64,000 nt of DNA from Blastopirellula marina (lineage in GTDB: Bacteria; Planctomycetota; Planctomycetia; Pirellulales; Pirellulaceae). The stretch's first letter is position 1. Each line of letters opens with the position of its first letter. Below, piece after piece: positions 44,162-54,165 of this stretch. A program made the translations under genes and the position numbers. The notes beneath the pieces were generated by a model, which worked only from the letters and a program-made list of their open reading frames with translations, was not told the DNA's origin and made no database searches. The stretch covers positions 186,001 through 250,000 of the forward strand of contig NZ_PUIA01000035.1 in NCBI RefSeq assembly GCF_002967715.1, read 5' to 3'.

Positions 44162-44755
44162 CTAAGCAGGCGTGGACAGCAACGATTCGATCAAGCCGAG
44201 TATGGCGGAAACGGTTTTGTCGTCGGTATCCAATGCTGCGAGTCGGTCTCGCTGTTGCTCGAGCTGTACCCTTGAAGCCGCATCTCCATGGACATAGAAG
44301 GAGGCCAACGCTTTTTGATGCGGGCTGCGGATCAGCGGCAACATGTTTTCCAGCGATTGAACTTGATCCAAATACCCAACGGCCATCGTTTTTAAGAGCG
44401 GTGCAACCTGAGAGTTGAATACGCTGAAGAAACGCTCTTCGCTGCTTGCCTCGAAGAGCGTCTGGTCGGGGCCAACGCCTGAGGGGGCGAGATAGCAGAA
44501 TGAGCCGGTTGGTATTCCCAACGAATCAGGAAACTTCTCGGAGAAGAGGGGATCGAGCCGAGGGCAAAACGGAAAGACCATTACATCGTATCGCTCGCCT
44601 GATCGCAGCAAGTCGGGAATGATGAGGTGATAAAGGTCGTCGTTGACACGGCGGTAAAACGTGCAGCCGCGCGACTGATCGCTGGTAAAGCCGAAGTCTT
44701 GCAGCATGCTGCCGAATGCTTCCTTGGCCAGCTTGTCGAACTGTTTTGCTTTCAT
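44162..44755 (-). CDS. Hypothetical cytoplasmic protein
   Basis: 197 residues from the ATG at 44755 (MKAKQFDKLAKEAFGSMLQD); the frame upstream runs through a family B repeat. The N-terminus F....FGSMLQDFGFTSDQSRGCTFYRR resembles DUF4304-type proteins of unknown function. Helical C-terminus. Adjacent to pyrF in the same direction, about 95 bases away across the repeat. Confidence 0.6.
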   Translation of the reverse strand: MKAKQFDKLAKEAFGSMLQDFGFTSDQSRGCTFYRRVNDDLYHLIIPDLLRSGERYDVMVFPFCPRLDPLFSEKFPDSLGIPTGSFCYLAPSGVGPDQTLFEASSEERFFSVFNSQVAPLLKTMAVGYLDQVQSLENMLPLIRSPHQKALASFYVHGDAASRVQLEQQRDRLAALDTDDKTVSAILGLIESLLSTPA

Positions 44756-44806
44756 GGGGATGCCTTCGCGACTGGCTGCGTTACCCTTCGCTGTATCGCG
44801 TCTGCG

Positions 44807-44840
44807 GCACGCCCAAGCAGGCTTGGGTGTGGCACACGGG
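44807..44840. repeat. Inverted family B repeat
   Basis: CACGCCCAAGCAGGCTTGGG in the gap between the two minus-strand genes; part overlaps only untranslated sequence. Confidence 0.6.
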
Positions 44841-44850
44841 ACGTGGGACG

Positions 44851-45777
44851 TTAACCCTTCAGCTTGCCGGCGGTTGTTTCGGCTTGCAGGTCGGCGATCA
44901 TTTCGAGGGTGGCGTCTTCGACCGCTCGTTGCCACTGGCTGGGTTCGTACTTCGATGCGTATGGCTCGCGGGAGTACGCGAAGATGATGCCGCGGCTGTT
45001 GTTGACGATCGCGCCCAGGCCAGCGTCGGTGAAACCGCCAGCGACGTCTTTGGCTCCGCCCCCTTGGCTGCCGTAGCCAGGGACCAGGAACCAGGTGCTC
45101 GGCATCGCTTCACGCAATTCGATCAACTGGTCGGGGTAAGTCGCACCCACGACGGCACCGACGGCACCCAGGCCGCACTCGCCGATCGTCTGTTTGGCCA
45201 GCGATTCGACGTATGCCCCGACGTGGCGATAAATGGGCAGGCCATCGACGACCAGGTCTTGCAGCATCTTGCCGCCGGGGTTGGAGGTCTTCACCAGGCA
45301 GTACAGGCCGGCATCGTTTTGCATGGCCGTTTCGACAAACGGGGTCAGGCTGTCGTCACCCAGGTAAGGGCTGATCGTCAGGCAGTCGGCCTGCCAGGGG
45401 CTGTTGGCTCCGAGCATCCCCTTGGCGTAGGCGGTTGCGGTCGAGCCGATGTCGTTTCGCTTGGCATCCAGAATGACCAGCAGCCCCTTTTCGCGAGCGT
45501 ACTGAATCACCTCGGCCAGCACGATCATGCCGGCGGGGCCCAACTCTTCAAAGAAGGCGGACTGCGGTTTGACGGCCGGTACGTGCTGACAGACGGCGTC
45601 GATCACGTCGCGGCAGAAGACCAGGTAGAGGCCTGCTTTGACCTTCGGATCGTGCGTGCCGCGGTGTTCGCCCAAGAGGGTTTGCGGCAGCGATTCAAAG
45701 CGAGGGTCCAGACCCACCACCACCGGGGCTGCCGTGCGAACGATGCCATCGCGAAGACGATCCGAAAAATTGGCCAT
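44851..45777 (-). CDS. pyrF: Orotidine 5'-phosphate decarboxylase, type 2
   Basis: 308 residues, the length of type 2 OMP decarboxylases. Substrate site VVGLDPRFESLP; catalytic Asp-Lys-x-x-Asp motif VILDAKRNDIGSTATAYAKG; phosphate loop WFLVPGYGSQGGGAKDVAGG. It converts OMP to UMP, last step of pyrimidine synthesis. ATG at 45777 is the natural start. No other pyr gene adjacent. Confidence 0.95.
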   Translation of the reverse strand: MANFSDRLRDGIVRTAAPVVVGLDPRFESLPQTLLGEHRGTHDPKVKAGLYLVFCRDVIDAVCQHVPAVKPQSAFFEELGPAGMIVLAEVIQYAREKGLLVILDAKRNDIGSTATAYAKGMLGANSPWQADCLTISPYLGDDSLTPFVETAMQNDAGLYCLVKTSNPGGKMLQDLVVDGLPIYRHVGAYVESLAKQTIGECGLGAVGAVVGATYPDQLIELREAMPSTWFLVPGYGSQGGGAKDVAGGFTDAGLGAIVNNSRGIIFAYSREPYASKYEPSQWQRAVEDATLEMIADLQAETTAGKLKG

Positions 45778-45871
45778 TGCCTGATCCCTTTCGTGTTCAG
45801 TGTCTATCCAGAATTAAGAGGTTAAACCGGATAGCCCAATGGCGAAAGGACCCTCGCAAAGCTTTGCCGCA

Positions 45872-46123
45872 TCAGGCCACCGCGGTCTGGGGCGTACAGC
45901 TACAAATGATGGCCCGGACCAGCGGAGATTCCTGCGGATCGTTCACTTGGTTGTATCCCTGGGCGTAGCCTTGGGCGACCCGCTGAGAAATGCCTGAGAT
46001 CAGAATTTTTGCATTTTCCTGGCCTGGTTTTCCTTCCACCACAATCACCATCCACCGATCTGGTGACGCTTGCGTGTCGATCATTACGAGTGCCTTCACT
46101 AGCGGTTTCGCATGTTGCATCAA
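45872..46123 (-). CDS. Hypothetical small protein
   Basis: 83 residues, MMQHAKPLVKALVMIDTQAS then RWMVIVVEGKPGQENAKILI. Alternating strand-helix pattern, no membrane helix. No family. Start ATG at 46123; upstream 550 bases contain no other gene. Confidence 0.45.
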   Translation of the reverse strand: MMQHAKPLVKALVMIDTQASPDRWMVIVVEGKPGQENAKILISGISQRVAQGYAQGYNQVNDPQESPLVRAIICSCTPQTAVA

Positions 46124-46671
46124 AACGAGTGGGCTGCCTTGCCCGGCGCGGCATCCCCGCCGCGGTTCCTGAGAAAGCTGGCCTGAAAAACCAGCCCCCT
46201 GTGAACGAGCGCGTAGCCATCCCCCACCTCGCCAAAGATTCGTCGCGAAGCAAGCTACGCTTTGCCTGTTGTTAGAAAACTAGGCATCGTCCACGGTCTC
46301 GATGCATACCGGCCGACCCCCAGATCGGACTTGGAAAACTTTTCGTTTCACGCAAGGCCTAGTGTACCACATTGGTGTACATGCGTCCACACTCGCGACT
46401 ATCTTGTGCCAGCATTTTTCCCCAGGCACAACGCGGACACGGTTGGTCGAAATCAGGCCTCAGAGCAGGGCGGGAGAAGAGGGAACTAACCGCGGATTAT
46501 GTGGTTGGGCGCGGATGGGAATTGGTGGTCGACGTTGTTCGTGCTTCCTATCCGCGACCATCCGCGGTTCGTCTTCTTCTTTGCATTACAGAGTCTACGC
46601 ATACGTGCCCATGGCAGAATAATCAGCATCTCTATGAAGGTAGCGATCCGATGAACACGCCAGCGGCCATC
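46124..46671. other. Intergenic region with repeat words
   Basis: ACCGCGGATTATGTGGTTGG (46489) with partner CCATCCGCGGTT (46559-46570), and GGCCATCCTACG (46665). No gene supported. Confidence 0.5.
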
Positions 46672-47205
46672 CTACGAAGCTGCCTGCATTTTCGCTTTCG
46701 TAATCGCACTGATCCAAAAGCTTGGGCCAGATACGACAAAGCGTTCGGGCTGTCCCTCTTTGGTATTCACCAGCACGCCGTTGGGGAAAATGCCCGCCAT
46801 GCGCGTTGGGTCGATCTTGGTAATATCCGAAAGGGGAATTGCCAGTTCGTGTGGTTGAAAGTTCAATTCGTGCGACTTAAAGCGAAGCATCTTGTCGGTA
46901 AGGTACAGCCATCCCCCCACACCCTCGAAGCCAACGAAGTGATTGGCCCCTCCTTGATAGAGCAGACTCTCGTCGTCAGGTACCAACTTCATCGCGAGAA
47001 AGCGTCTTTGTTGGTACTCTCCGAAGAAGCCCATCGCGAATCCAAAAGGGAACGCGGTAATCACGAATAGGAAAGCAGCCAGAGCAAGCGCCAAGAGCAC
47101 ATATCCCATGACGCCGAGAAAGATGAGCCCGGGAGACATCACCAAAACCCATATTGCCCCAAACATCACTCCGCTGGGAACGCCTATTTGGATCGCTGTC
47201 TTCAT
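46672..47205 (-). CDS. Membrane protein with GRAM-like domain
   Basis: 177 residues. Two hydrophobic segments (about 8-35 and 36-60; FLGVMGYVLLALALAAFLFV), then a beta domain VGGWLYLTDKMLRFKSHELN, HELAIPLSDITKIDPTR, GVLVNTKEGQPERFVVSGPS. This strand pattern is that of GRAM/PH-like domains. Probable inner-membrane anchored lipid- or protein-binding protein. Partner unknown. Confidence 0.65.
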   Translation of the reverse strand: MKTAIQIGVPSGVMFGAIWVLVMSPGLIFLGVMGYVLLALALAAFLFVITAFPFGFAMGFFGEYQQRRFLAMKLVPDDESLLYQGGANHFVGFEGVGGWLYLTDKMLRFKSHELNFQPHELAIPLSDITKIDPTRMAGIFPNGVLVNTKEGQPERFVVSGPSFWISAITKAKMQAAS

Positions 47206-47311
47206 GGTTTACGGATTTTGTTGGTGAAAAGAAAACGGTTGTCTGTTTCAAATCATGACATGCTGTCGTATAGGAGCGGAAATGACAATCACTGAAATGC
47301 TGTTGTGGGTA

Positions 47312-47710
47312 TTACCTCTTACGAATCGCAGCAACCAGTAAGACCAGCCACGGCAACGCGACCAAGGCCAGGACAACGATGACTTGAATCTGCTTGAGGC
47401 GGATTATCTTTTGATGGGGAGGATCGGACATCGATGTCGAGACATCGTCGGAATCGTAACCGGATGATGGCGTGAGGCCATTCGGTCCGCGTGAGACGAC
47501 TGTCACCTCGCCTTCCGCCGGGCGTCGGATCTCGAACAGCTTCCCCCAGGGATCGACGGTATCTTCCGGCAGCGTCCCGGTCTTGATCTCTTGTGCCAGA
47601 CGAAACGCCTGGGCGCTGCGTGCTTCTTGCCGGCTTTGTTCGATGTTGGGTAGACCGAAGACAAGCACGAGCAGCGAGACGGCCAAGGCGAAGACAAGTT
47701 TTCCTACCAA
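47312..47710 (-). CDS. Pseudopilin-GspG-like membrane protein
   Basis: 132 residues. N-terminal hydrophobic helix (VFALAVSLLVLVFGLP), then DPWGKLFEIRRP and VSRGPNGLTPSSGYDSDDVS, the DPWG...GPNG pattern of the type II secretion GspG C-terminus. It lacks the prepilin Glu5 leader and has a second C-terminal helix (QVIVVLALVALPWLVLLVAA), so it is not a normal pseudopilin. One of three small membrane genes in a row. Confidence 0.6.
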   Translation of the reverse strand: MVGKLVFALAVSLLVLVFGLPNIEQSRQEARSAQAFRLAQEIKTGTLPEDTVDPWGKLFEIRRPAEGEVTVVSRGPNGLTPSSGYDSDDVSTSMSDPPHQKIIRLKQIQVIVVLALVALPWLVLLVAAIRKR

Positions 47711-47755
47711 CTTGGCACCTCAATGTGCGGAAGTGAGGTCGACGTGCACCTAACG

Positions 47756-48154
47756 CTAGGAACGTTCATCACGAATGGAATCATCAATGTTGTCGTCGTC
47801 CATCAGTCTTGCGACGGCATTCCAGTCAATGATCGACCTCAGCATTAGCCAATGCTCGACGCTTGCATGAGATTTCCATAAAAACCACAACACCAAGGTT
47901 GAAAACATCGCGGCAAATACCGCAACGAGCGAAATCCTGACTGAAATCACGGCATCAGCCGGGACAAGAAACCAAGCCAATGCAGACAAGAGAATAAAAA
48001 TGACAGCCAAGTAAACCACTCCCACCAGGTAGAAGCGAAAGACGAATGCGGGCGTGATGTCGTTGTGTCTTGACGCAATGTAGAAGCGGATCGCATCTCG
48101 TTGAATATCGGTAAGCGAGTCCTTGTCCATTCGATCGTCCTGTAAAAGAGACAT
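47756..48154 (-). CDS. Small membrane protein
   Basis: 132 residues with two long hydrophobic helices (FRFYLVGVVYLAVIFILLSA; ISLVAVFAAMFSTLVLWFLW) between polar ends. No recognised family. Same direction as neighbours at 47312 and 48206. Confidence 0.55.
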   Translation of the reverse strand: MSLLQDDRMDKDSLTDIQRDAIRFYIASRHNDITPAFVFRFYLVGVVYLAVIFILLSALAWFLVPADAVISVRISLVAVFAAMFSTLVLWFLWKSHASVEHWLMLRSIIDWNAVARLMDDDNIDDSIRDERS

Positions 48155-48205
48155 GAATTCTCCGACGAAAAGTACCGATCATTGCGGGTTCGACATTACG
48201 CGTGT

Positions 48206-48667
48206 TCAATCCGTTTCATCTGACTTCGTAAAATACAGCGTCCAACCTCTTATGACGAGACAAACGCCAAACGCCATGAGTGCATAAAACAAATACAATG
48301 ACACCGGCAACCAAACGTCTCCATCTTCGATGGAACCACCTGGACGAAGCATGAGTGCAATGCCAACGGCTGCGGGAGCAACAGCAATCATCGTCCCCGC
48401 AACAACCAGCAGCCAGCCACGCCAACCTAGTCGCGCCAAACCGACACTACTAACCGCGAGCAGCGCACAGTAACCCAATGCAAACGGCCAAGCATCGCGA
48501 ATGGTCTGGTCGAATGGCATGAACGCACCGACAAACGCGGACAAGCTGAGGAAAGTAATGAAGGTCGCTCTCACCGGGCGTTTGGGATATATGGCTCGCT
48601 GCTGCATGACGAGGTCAATCGGCCGAACTTGTTTCGCGAAAGAATTTGCTTTCCTGGGGATGTGCAC
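48206..48667 (-). CDS. Small multi-pass membrane protein
   Basis: 153 residues, about four hydrophobic segments (ATFITFLSLSAFVGAFMPF; FALGYCALLAVSSVGLARLG; WLLVVAGTMIAVAPAAVGIA; LYLFYALMAFGVCLVIRG). No family recognised. Same direction as the two genes to its left. Confidence 0.55.
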   Translation of the reverse strand: MHIPRKANSFAKQVRPIDLVMQQRAIYPKRPVRATFITFLSLSAFVGAFMPFDQTIRDAWPFALGYCALLAVSSVGLARLGWRGWLLVVAGTMIAVAPAAVGIALMLRPGGSIEDGDVWLPVSLYLFYALMAFGVCLVIRGWTLYFTKSDETD

Positions 48668-48864
48668 CCAATTCTATGGGCGTTTTCCGTTATCCGCAAA
48701 ACTTTATCAACTGAAAGAGGTAGGCAGAAAAGTTTTGACCGCGGATTACGCAGATAGGCGCGGATAGGGAATTGGTGGTTGAAGTTGTTCGTTCTTCATA
48801 CCCGTGCCTCTTCTCTCTTATCCGTGTTCATCCGCGAGATCCGTGGTTAGATCCCTCTTCTCTT
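48668..48864. repeat. Family D repeat words
   Basis: ACCGCGGATTACGCAGATAG (48739-48758), ATCCGTGTTCATCCGCGAGA (about 48821) and ATCCGCGTTCATCCGCGAGA (about 48868, running into the symporter 3' end). Opposed words suggest a decayed palindromic element. Confidence 0.55.
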
Positions 48865-50364
48865 CTATCCGCGTTCATCCGCGAGATCCGTGGCTGGCAG
48901 CTCTTCTTCTGCCTCGGCGGGGGCGGGGCCGAATTGGGTTTGCCAGGGCCATTGGATGCAGAAGTAGGCGATCGCGGCGGCGGCTGTGGCGGTTAGCGAG
49001 ATGGGTAGCTCCATCGCCTGCATGAAGCCGCCCACCGGCAGGAATGTTTCCCACCCCAGGGCAAAGTGCACCGCCCAGATGCAGGTGCCGACGAGCATGC
49101 TGACGATCGCGGCCGTGGGACTGCAGGGCCTGGTGTACAAGCCGACGATCAGCGGGACGAACAGCCCGACCATCGTTAACAGGTACGCTTCTTCCAATAG
49201 CGCGTAGGCGCTTTCGCCGGCGTACGAAAGCACCAGGCTGCAGATAGCGACCATCAGAATCGCGATGCGGTTGCTTCGTAGCGTGTCGGACCAGCCGAAG
49301 CGGGGAAAGATGTTTTGCGCCATCACGCTGGCAGGCGACAGGATGGCGCTATCGATCGTCGACAGAATCGCCGACAACAGCGCGACCAGAAAGATCACCG
49401 CCACCACGGGATGCAAAAACGCATGGGCCAGGGCGGGGAGGATTTTCGTTTCCATGTCTTCGGGGAACAAAATATTGCCGGCCAAGGCCAGCAGCAGCGG
49501 GATCGCGCCGAAGAGCAGATACAGCACGCCAGCGACCAGGCAGGCCCACTTCGCCGTGCGCTCGGAGTTGGCAGCGAAGACGCGCTGCATCAGGTCTTGG
49601 CCTGGGAGGTTTCCCAGGGCACCAATCGCGAACACGCCGATCCAGCCGACCAGGCTGGGGAAACTATCGGTGGGAATGATCGTCCACATTCCGGGATCGG
49701 TCTCTTCGCGAACCCGCGTGATGCCGACCAGCATGTTGCCGCTGCCTAGTTCGAATAGCACGACGCCGCCGAGCACCAGCAGTCCGAGCAGCACCAGCGA
49801 GATCTGCACGGCATCGGTCAGCGTTACCGACCACATGCCGCCCATCAGCGTGTAGCCAGTGCCGACGATCGCTACGATCAAAATGCCCCAGAACAGCGGG
49901 ATGCCAAAGAAGAGTTGCAGCACTTCGGCCAAGGCGGTGAACTGCGCGGCGATCCAGCCGAAGTAGCTGGGGACCAGGATCAACGACGAGATCAGTTCCG
50001 CCGACGAACCGAACTTGCGGCGAAAGAAGTCAGGCACGGTGAGCAGTTGCATGCGCCACATCGGACCGGCCACGAACAGCCCGGCGATCAGCAGGCAAAA
50101 TCCGGCACCGAAGGGATCGAGCGCGCCGCGTGTGAGCCCTTCGCTGCGGACTTCATCGGCGGCAGTCAGCATGGTGCCGGCACCGAACCAGGTGGCCAGC
50201 AGCGTCATCCAGGCAAACGAGAGGGGCAGCTTTCGGCCAGCTACCAGAAAGTCTTCGGCGTTGTGCACCTTCCGCTGGGCAATGACGCCGATCACATACA
50301 TGACAATGAGATAAAGAACCATCGTAACGGCCAGAAGCCACTTCAGCGACGACTCGATTTCCAT
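48865..50364 (-). CDS. Sodium:solute symporter (SSS family)
   Basis: 499 residues, about 13 transmembrane helices. SSS features: [20 protein letters not shown], the [20 protein letters not shown] loop of TM2, [20 protein letters not shown], and [20 protein letters not shown]. It imports a solute with sodium; substrate cannot be read from sequence. The extreme 3' end lies in repeat-like DNA, so the last 15 residues may be repeat derived. Confidence 0.9.
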   Translation of the reverse strand: MEIESSLKWLLAVTMVLYLIVMYVIGVIAQRKVHNAEDFLVAGRKLPLSFAWMTLLATWFGAGTMLTAADEVRSEGLTRGALDPFGAGFCLLIAGLFVAGPMWRMQLLTVPDFFRRKFGSSAELISSLILVPSYFGWIAAQFTALAEVLQLFFGIPLFWGILIVAIVGTGYTLMGGMWSVTLTDAVQISLVLLGLLVLGGVVLFELGSGNMLVGITRVREETDPGMWTIIPTDSFPSLVGWIGVFAIGALGNLPGQDLMQRVFAANSERTAKWACLVAGVLYLLFGAIPLLLALAGNILFPEDMETKILPALAHAFLHPVVAVIFLVALLSAILSTIDSAILSPASVMAQNIFPRFGWSDTLRSNRIAILMVAICSLVLSYAGESAYALLEEAYLLTMVGLFVPLIVGLYTRPCSPTAAIVSMLVGTCIWAVHFALGWETFLPVGGFMQAMELPISLTATAAAAIAYFCIQWPWQTQFGPAPAEAEEELPATDLADERG

Positions 50365-50972
50365 CTACGCAATGCCCTTGGGGTAAAGATGACCGCCCTC
50401 CCTGCATCCGTCAGGCCCGGCGAACGGCATTCAATGTATCGCAGTTGCGGCGGGGGAAAATATGCCTGGGATCAGATTGCGGGAAGAATTGCCGTAGAGG
50501 GAAGAGGGGGAGGAGAAGAGGTACAACCGCGGATTACGCGGATGGGCGCGGATATTAGACGTCGACTTGGTCGACTCGAAAAATCCTATCGGCGTAGGAC
50601 ATCCGTATGCGAACACTCTCTAAGCCCTGAAAGGGCAGGCAGAAAACAACATCTAAAGATTCTGTCGCCCCGTTGGATTTCGGATTCCGAGGCGATAGCC
50701 ATCGATCTCAACATTTCAAGATGGCTATCCGACGAAGACGTCGGTAGCCATCCTACGATTAAAACATTTACCCAGCGCGTTGTAGGATGGCTACGCCTTC
50801 CCTGGCGATAGCCATCTTTCAGCGTCCCAAGAGGGCAATCCAACGAAGACGTCGGTAGCCATCCTACGACTTATCCGCGCTCCTCTGCGTAATCCGTGGT
50901 TATTCTTCTTCGATTTCGTCGCAACGTTGCTAAAGCCATGCCCACGCGGATGTGGGCCTGGCACCTGCTTGC
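50365..50972. repeat. Repeat block: family D, E, A (two copies)
   Basis: ACCGCGGATTACGCGGATGG (50527), AAGCCCTGAAAGGGCAGGCA (50623), a 5'-truncated family A unit (50685-50757) and a second family A unit (50780-50870) in tandem, followed by ATCCGCGCTCC...CCGTGGTT. No gene. Confidence 0.75.
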
Positions 50973-51158
50973 TTATTTCATCATCTGTATGACAACAAAC
51001 GCAACAGTAAACAGGCCGAAGGCGGACAGCCCCATGCACACTTTCTGCGGCAGCAAAAACTGCTTGCCTTGGCTGTGTTGGAAAGCGCCAAAGCTGCCAA
51101 TACCACCGGCGATAAACGCGATGGTGAGCAGGAATAACGAGAGGATCATCGTTGCCAT
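50973..51158 (-). CDS. Small two-helix membrane protein
   Basis: 61 residues from the ATG at 51158 (MATMILSLFLLTIAFIAGGI). Two hydrophobic helices, about 2-21 and 38-58 (VCMGLSAFGLFTVAFVVIQM), joined by QHSQGKQFLLPQ. The longer upstream frame is not signal-like. No family. Confidence 0.55.
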   Translation of the reverse strand: MATMILSLFLLTIAFIAGGIGSFGAFQHSQGKQFLLPQKVCMGLSAFGLFTVAFVVIQMMK

Positions 51159-51396
51159 GGAAATTACGACCTGAGAGAGTAGGTTCCGAAAGTTGGATAG
51201 GATGTCGGCACCATCGTAGTTGTCGCGTGGAAGCAATTCAACAACGCTGTCTATCAAGCAAAAAGACTGAGCAAGTCGTGCTGACTTTCTACCAGCGCAG
51301 GTCGCCTCTTTCGTTCGAACCTGGTGCGGCCCCCTAACCCTCTCCCACCGCAAACGGTGGAGAGGGGACCAGAGACGTTTGCTGACGCCTGCGATT
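51159..51396. other. Short intergenic region
   Basis: Contains a family F-type word CCCTCTCCCACCGCAAACGG / TGGAGAGGGGAC (about 51341-51370), a hairpin at the 3' side of the HEAT/TPR gene and a possible terminator for it. Confidence 0.4.
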
Positions 51397-53655
51397 CTAC
51401 TTCAGCTCGACCGGTAGCGACTGTTGTTCCAGGTCGGCTTCGCCGCCGGGGAACAGCCGGAGGTAGGTTGCGCGGTGGGCCACGTAGCTTTCGGCGAACA
51501 TCTTCCGGTCCGAGAGGTATTCGCTTTCCTGGAAGTCGCGGCGAGTTTGGGTGAGGCAATCGATCAGCAGGTCGGCGGCGGCTTTTGTTTCGCCGCGTTG
51601 GAACCAGATCTCGGCCAGCATGCTCATCGTTTCGCTGCGGTAGAAGGCCTCCATCCCGTCGCGAATGTCGAGGAAGAAAGGTTCGGCCAGATCGTATTCG
51701 CCGGCCAGGTAGGCAGCGCGGCCCAGGCGGCCGTAGCCGAGGTTGTGTTGCCAAAAGGGTTCGAAGAACTCGACCGCCGCCGTGATCTCGGCGTCGCGGT
51801 GCTGGGCCTTTAACGCGTCGACGTAGGCGTCGAACGCGCCACCCAATATGCCGAACGAATCGAACGCTTCTTCCTGAACGTCTGCGCAGGCATCGCGGGC
51901 CGCGGACAGCAGTCGCTGGTACGTGCCGATAACGACTTCGTTGCGGTCGGCCTCGCGCGCATCGACCAGCGAATCGACGTAACGGTCGAAGTGGCTGGCC
52001 AGCATGCTGTGGTTGCCCAGCAGCTTCTTTTGATTGCGGCTGCTGGCGTTGGTCGCGTCGTCGAGCATCTTTTCGTACGCAGCGAGATACTCCTCAGGCG
52101 TGCGGCGGGGTGCCGTTTCGACCAGGTAGCTCTTGCGATCAGGTTCGTCTTCAAAACCCAACAGTTGCCGGCCAACGTGGATCTTCAGCACCACGCTGTC
52201 GATCGTCTCGCTGGGCTGCTCGGACTGCGGGTACCAGGTACTGCGGGGACCATCGAGCACGACCCAGCCGTCCTCGCCGTTGAGCGTGGCCGATGCCAGC
52301 GCGACGAAGCGTGCGTGGACGTTGAGCTTCGGCGAGGTCTCGGCCACCTGGGTAATGTTGGCGTTCTCGAGCGCGTCGCCGGTCCACTGACTGAGCATGC
52401 CGGCGTACTCGTTGGGATCGGTTACTTCCGTTTCGTCGATCAGCTCGGCGTTTTCCATTTCCCAGTAGCAGTGGATTGCGTAGACATCCTCTGGCGGACG
52501 CTGATTCATCTTGTAGGTGAAGAAGCACCACGTAACACTACCCACCAGACCGCAATCGACGTCGTCTTCTTCCAGGCCGGAATCGTCGCGCATCAAGTAG
52601 CGAATCAACCACATCGAGCGGACTTCACGCTCGGGAGGCCAGGCCAATTGACGGTGGTCGACTACTTCGAGCTGGTCAGGGGCCTGACCGAGTTCGTTGG
52701 GATGCGACAACCAGCCTGAGAATTCTGCTTTGGCCTGAAACGATTCCTCTTGGGCCTGGCTGGGAATCAGATCGGTACGCTCCAGCTCTTCCAGGTAGCG
52801 CTGGGCAGCGTCGCTATGGTTTACGTCCAGGCAAAACTGGACCAGCATGTTCAGGCCGTCTTCGCGACCAAGCTCGCCCGCTGCCCAGGCCGCTTCCAGT
52901 TGCACGGAAGGATCGGGGTGCTGCATGGCCAGTTCCAGCAGTTCATCTCGCGGCGGATTGCTAATGAAGGGGAGGGCCCCGGTGGCACTGTGGGCGTAGC
53001 TGTATTTTTCTGGGTCGGGATCTTCCAGCCACCCGCGGAGCATCTGTGTGCCGGCCGGCGAGTCGAACGGATGCTGATCGAACGCGCCGTTGATCGCGGC
53101 GCTGGTGGCGCAGTCTAACAGGCCGATCGCCATAAAGCCGGTCGGCAATGGATCGCTGAGGGACTGGATGACGAACTCGCGCTGCGGGTGATCTTCCGAA
53201 AAGGTCGAGAGGATCACGTGCCACATGTACGCTTCCGGCTTGAGCGGAATTTGCGCTGCCTCGACGACCTTCTGAGCCCCTTCGAACGAGCCGTACATCG
53301 CCAGGATCTTCAGCACGTACAACAGGTCGTCGACTTCCTCTTCGCTGGCATCGTCGACCATCGCATCGAAAATCCGGATCAGCTCAGGCAGGCCTTCCTC
53401 GTACAACTCTTCGAACGCAGGACACTGACGCCCTTCGACATCTTGAAACAGCCCGGTCAGTTCGTGCAGCGGCGACGAGAAGTGCCGCGCGTTGTAGACC
53501 CGGTCGCCTGGCAGCGTGGTCAGCGCCTCGCAGATGGCTTCGGCGTCGTTCTTCGAGGTGATCACGTAGTCATCCAGTCCGCGCAGTTCTTCCACCAAAT
53601 CTCCGCCTGGCTTGAGACCTCGCTTGAGGGCGCGACGCAAAGGACTACTGAACAC
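51397..53655 (-). CDS. Large HEAT/TPR-repeat protein
   Basis: 752 residues, no signal or membrane helix. Residues about 90-300 show HEAT-like helices (PSVQLEAAWAAGELGREDGL), residues about 350-520 a mixed insertion (WCFFTYKMNQRPPEDVYAIH; ARFVALASATLNGEDGWVVL), and about 560-740 TPR-like helices (LGRAAYLAGEYDLAEPFFLD; ETKAAADLLIDCLTQTRRDF). A cytoplasmic scaffold or regulatory protein is likely; no enzymatic motif. Monocistronic. Confidence 0.65.
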   Translation of the reverse strand: MFSSPLRRALKRGLKPGGDLVEELRGLDDYVITSKNDAEAICEALTTLPGDRVYNARHFSSPLHELTGLFQDVEGRQCPAFEELYEEGLPELIRIFDAMVDDASEEEVDDLLYVLKILAMYGSFEGAQKVVEAAQIPLKPEAYMWHVILSTFSEDHPQREFVIQSLSDPLPTGFMAIGLLDCATSAAINGAFDQHPFDSPAGTQMLRGWLEDPDPEKYSYAHSATGALPFISNPPRDELLELAMQHPDPSVQLEAAWAAGELGREDGLNMLVQFCLDVNHSDAAQRYLEELERTDLIPSQAQEESFQAKAEFSGWLSHPNELGQAPDQLEVVDHRQLAWPPEREVRSMWLIRYLMRDDSGLEEDDVDCGLVGSVTWCFFTYKMNQRPPEDVYAIHCYWEMENAELIDETEVTDPNEYAGMLSQWTGDALENANITQVAETSPKLNVHARFVALASATLNGEDGWVVLDGPRSTWYPQSEQPSETIDSVVLKIHVGRQLLGFEDEPDRKSYLVETAPRRTPEEYLAAYEKMLDDATNASSRNQKKLLGNHSMLASHFDRYVDSLVDAREADRNEVVIGTYQRLLSAARDACADVQEEAFDSFGILGGAFDAYVDALKAQHRDAEITAAVEFFEPFWQHNLGYGRLGRAAYLAGEYDLAEPFFLDIRDGMEAFYRSETMSMLAEIWFQRGETKAAADLLIDCLTQTRRDFQESEYLSDRKMFAESYVAHRATYLRLFPGGEADLEQQSLPVELK

Positions 53656-53685
53656 GGGGGCTTGCTCCTGAGTGACTTATTCTGC

Positions 53686-53967
53686 CTATCTTCGCAGGAG
53701 GGCATCGGTGGGGCTGTTAATCGATGCCAATCCTGATTGGCGGCATTTTGCCAAAATCAAGGGAAGTCCGCTATTGCGGGTAGCGGGAATCATTGCGACG
53801 TTTTCCATGCCGCTAGACCATTGAGCTGCCAACCAGTCGAATTCATCGACGCCCCACGCGGCCTGCCGGAAGTTTGCCGACAAATACAGGATCTCAGGAA
53901 AAGGGTCCGCGAGCCATGAATCGGGCTCGATGCTTACGGTGGCTCGCAGCCAACGGCGTAATCTCAT
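53686..53967 (-). CDS. Doubtful small ORF
   Basis: 93 codons, MRLRRWLRATVSIEPDSWLA then DPFPEILYLSANFRQAAWGV. Composition is protein-like, but there is no family and no clear ribosome-binding site. Listed because it fills a 510-base gap. Confidence 0.3.
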   Translation of the reverse strand: MRLRRWLRATVSIEPDSWLADPFPEILYLSANFRQAAWGVDEFDWLAAQWSSGMENVAMIPATRNSGLPLILAKCRQSGLASINSPTDALLRR

Positions 53968-54072
53968 CCCCAGGGAATACTGGTAATAGATATGGATGAG
54001 GCAGAAATTGGCTCAATCGCCTGCGAATCGGCTCACGCACAGGTACGTTTCGCGCGCGAATTTATGTTGCAA

Positions 54073-54098
54073 ATCGGGTGATATCCCGATATTATCAC
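54073..54098. promoter_or_regulatory. Mutually exclusive inverted repeats upstream of DUF1559 gene
   Basis: ATCGGG-tgatat-CCCGAT (54073-54090) overlaps GTGATA-N9-TATCAC (54078-54098); only one can form at a time. About 70-90 bases before the DUF1559 start. Could be an operator or leader structure. Confidence 0.35.
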
Positions 54099-54165
54099 AG
54101 CGAGGGGGTGTAATTCATTTCCCAACCTTATCTCTTTTTTTCTTTTCTATGTCCGAGGATTTCCC

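Noticed and set aside
47312-47710. True type II secretion pseudopilin
   Set aside because: GspG-like C-terminus is present, but there is no prepilin leader with Glu5 and there is an extra C-terminal membrane helix; no secretion genes nearby.
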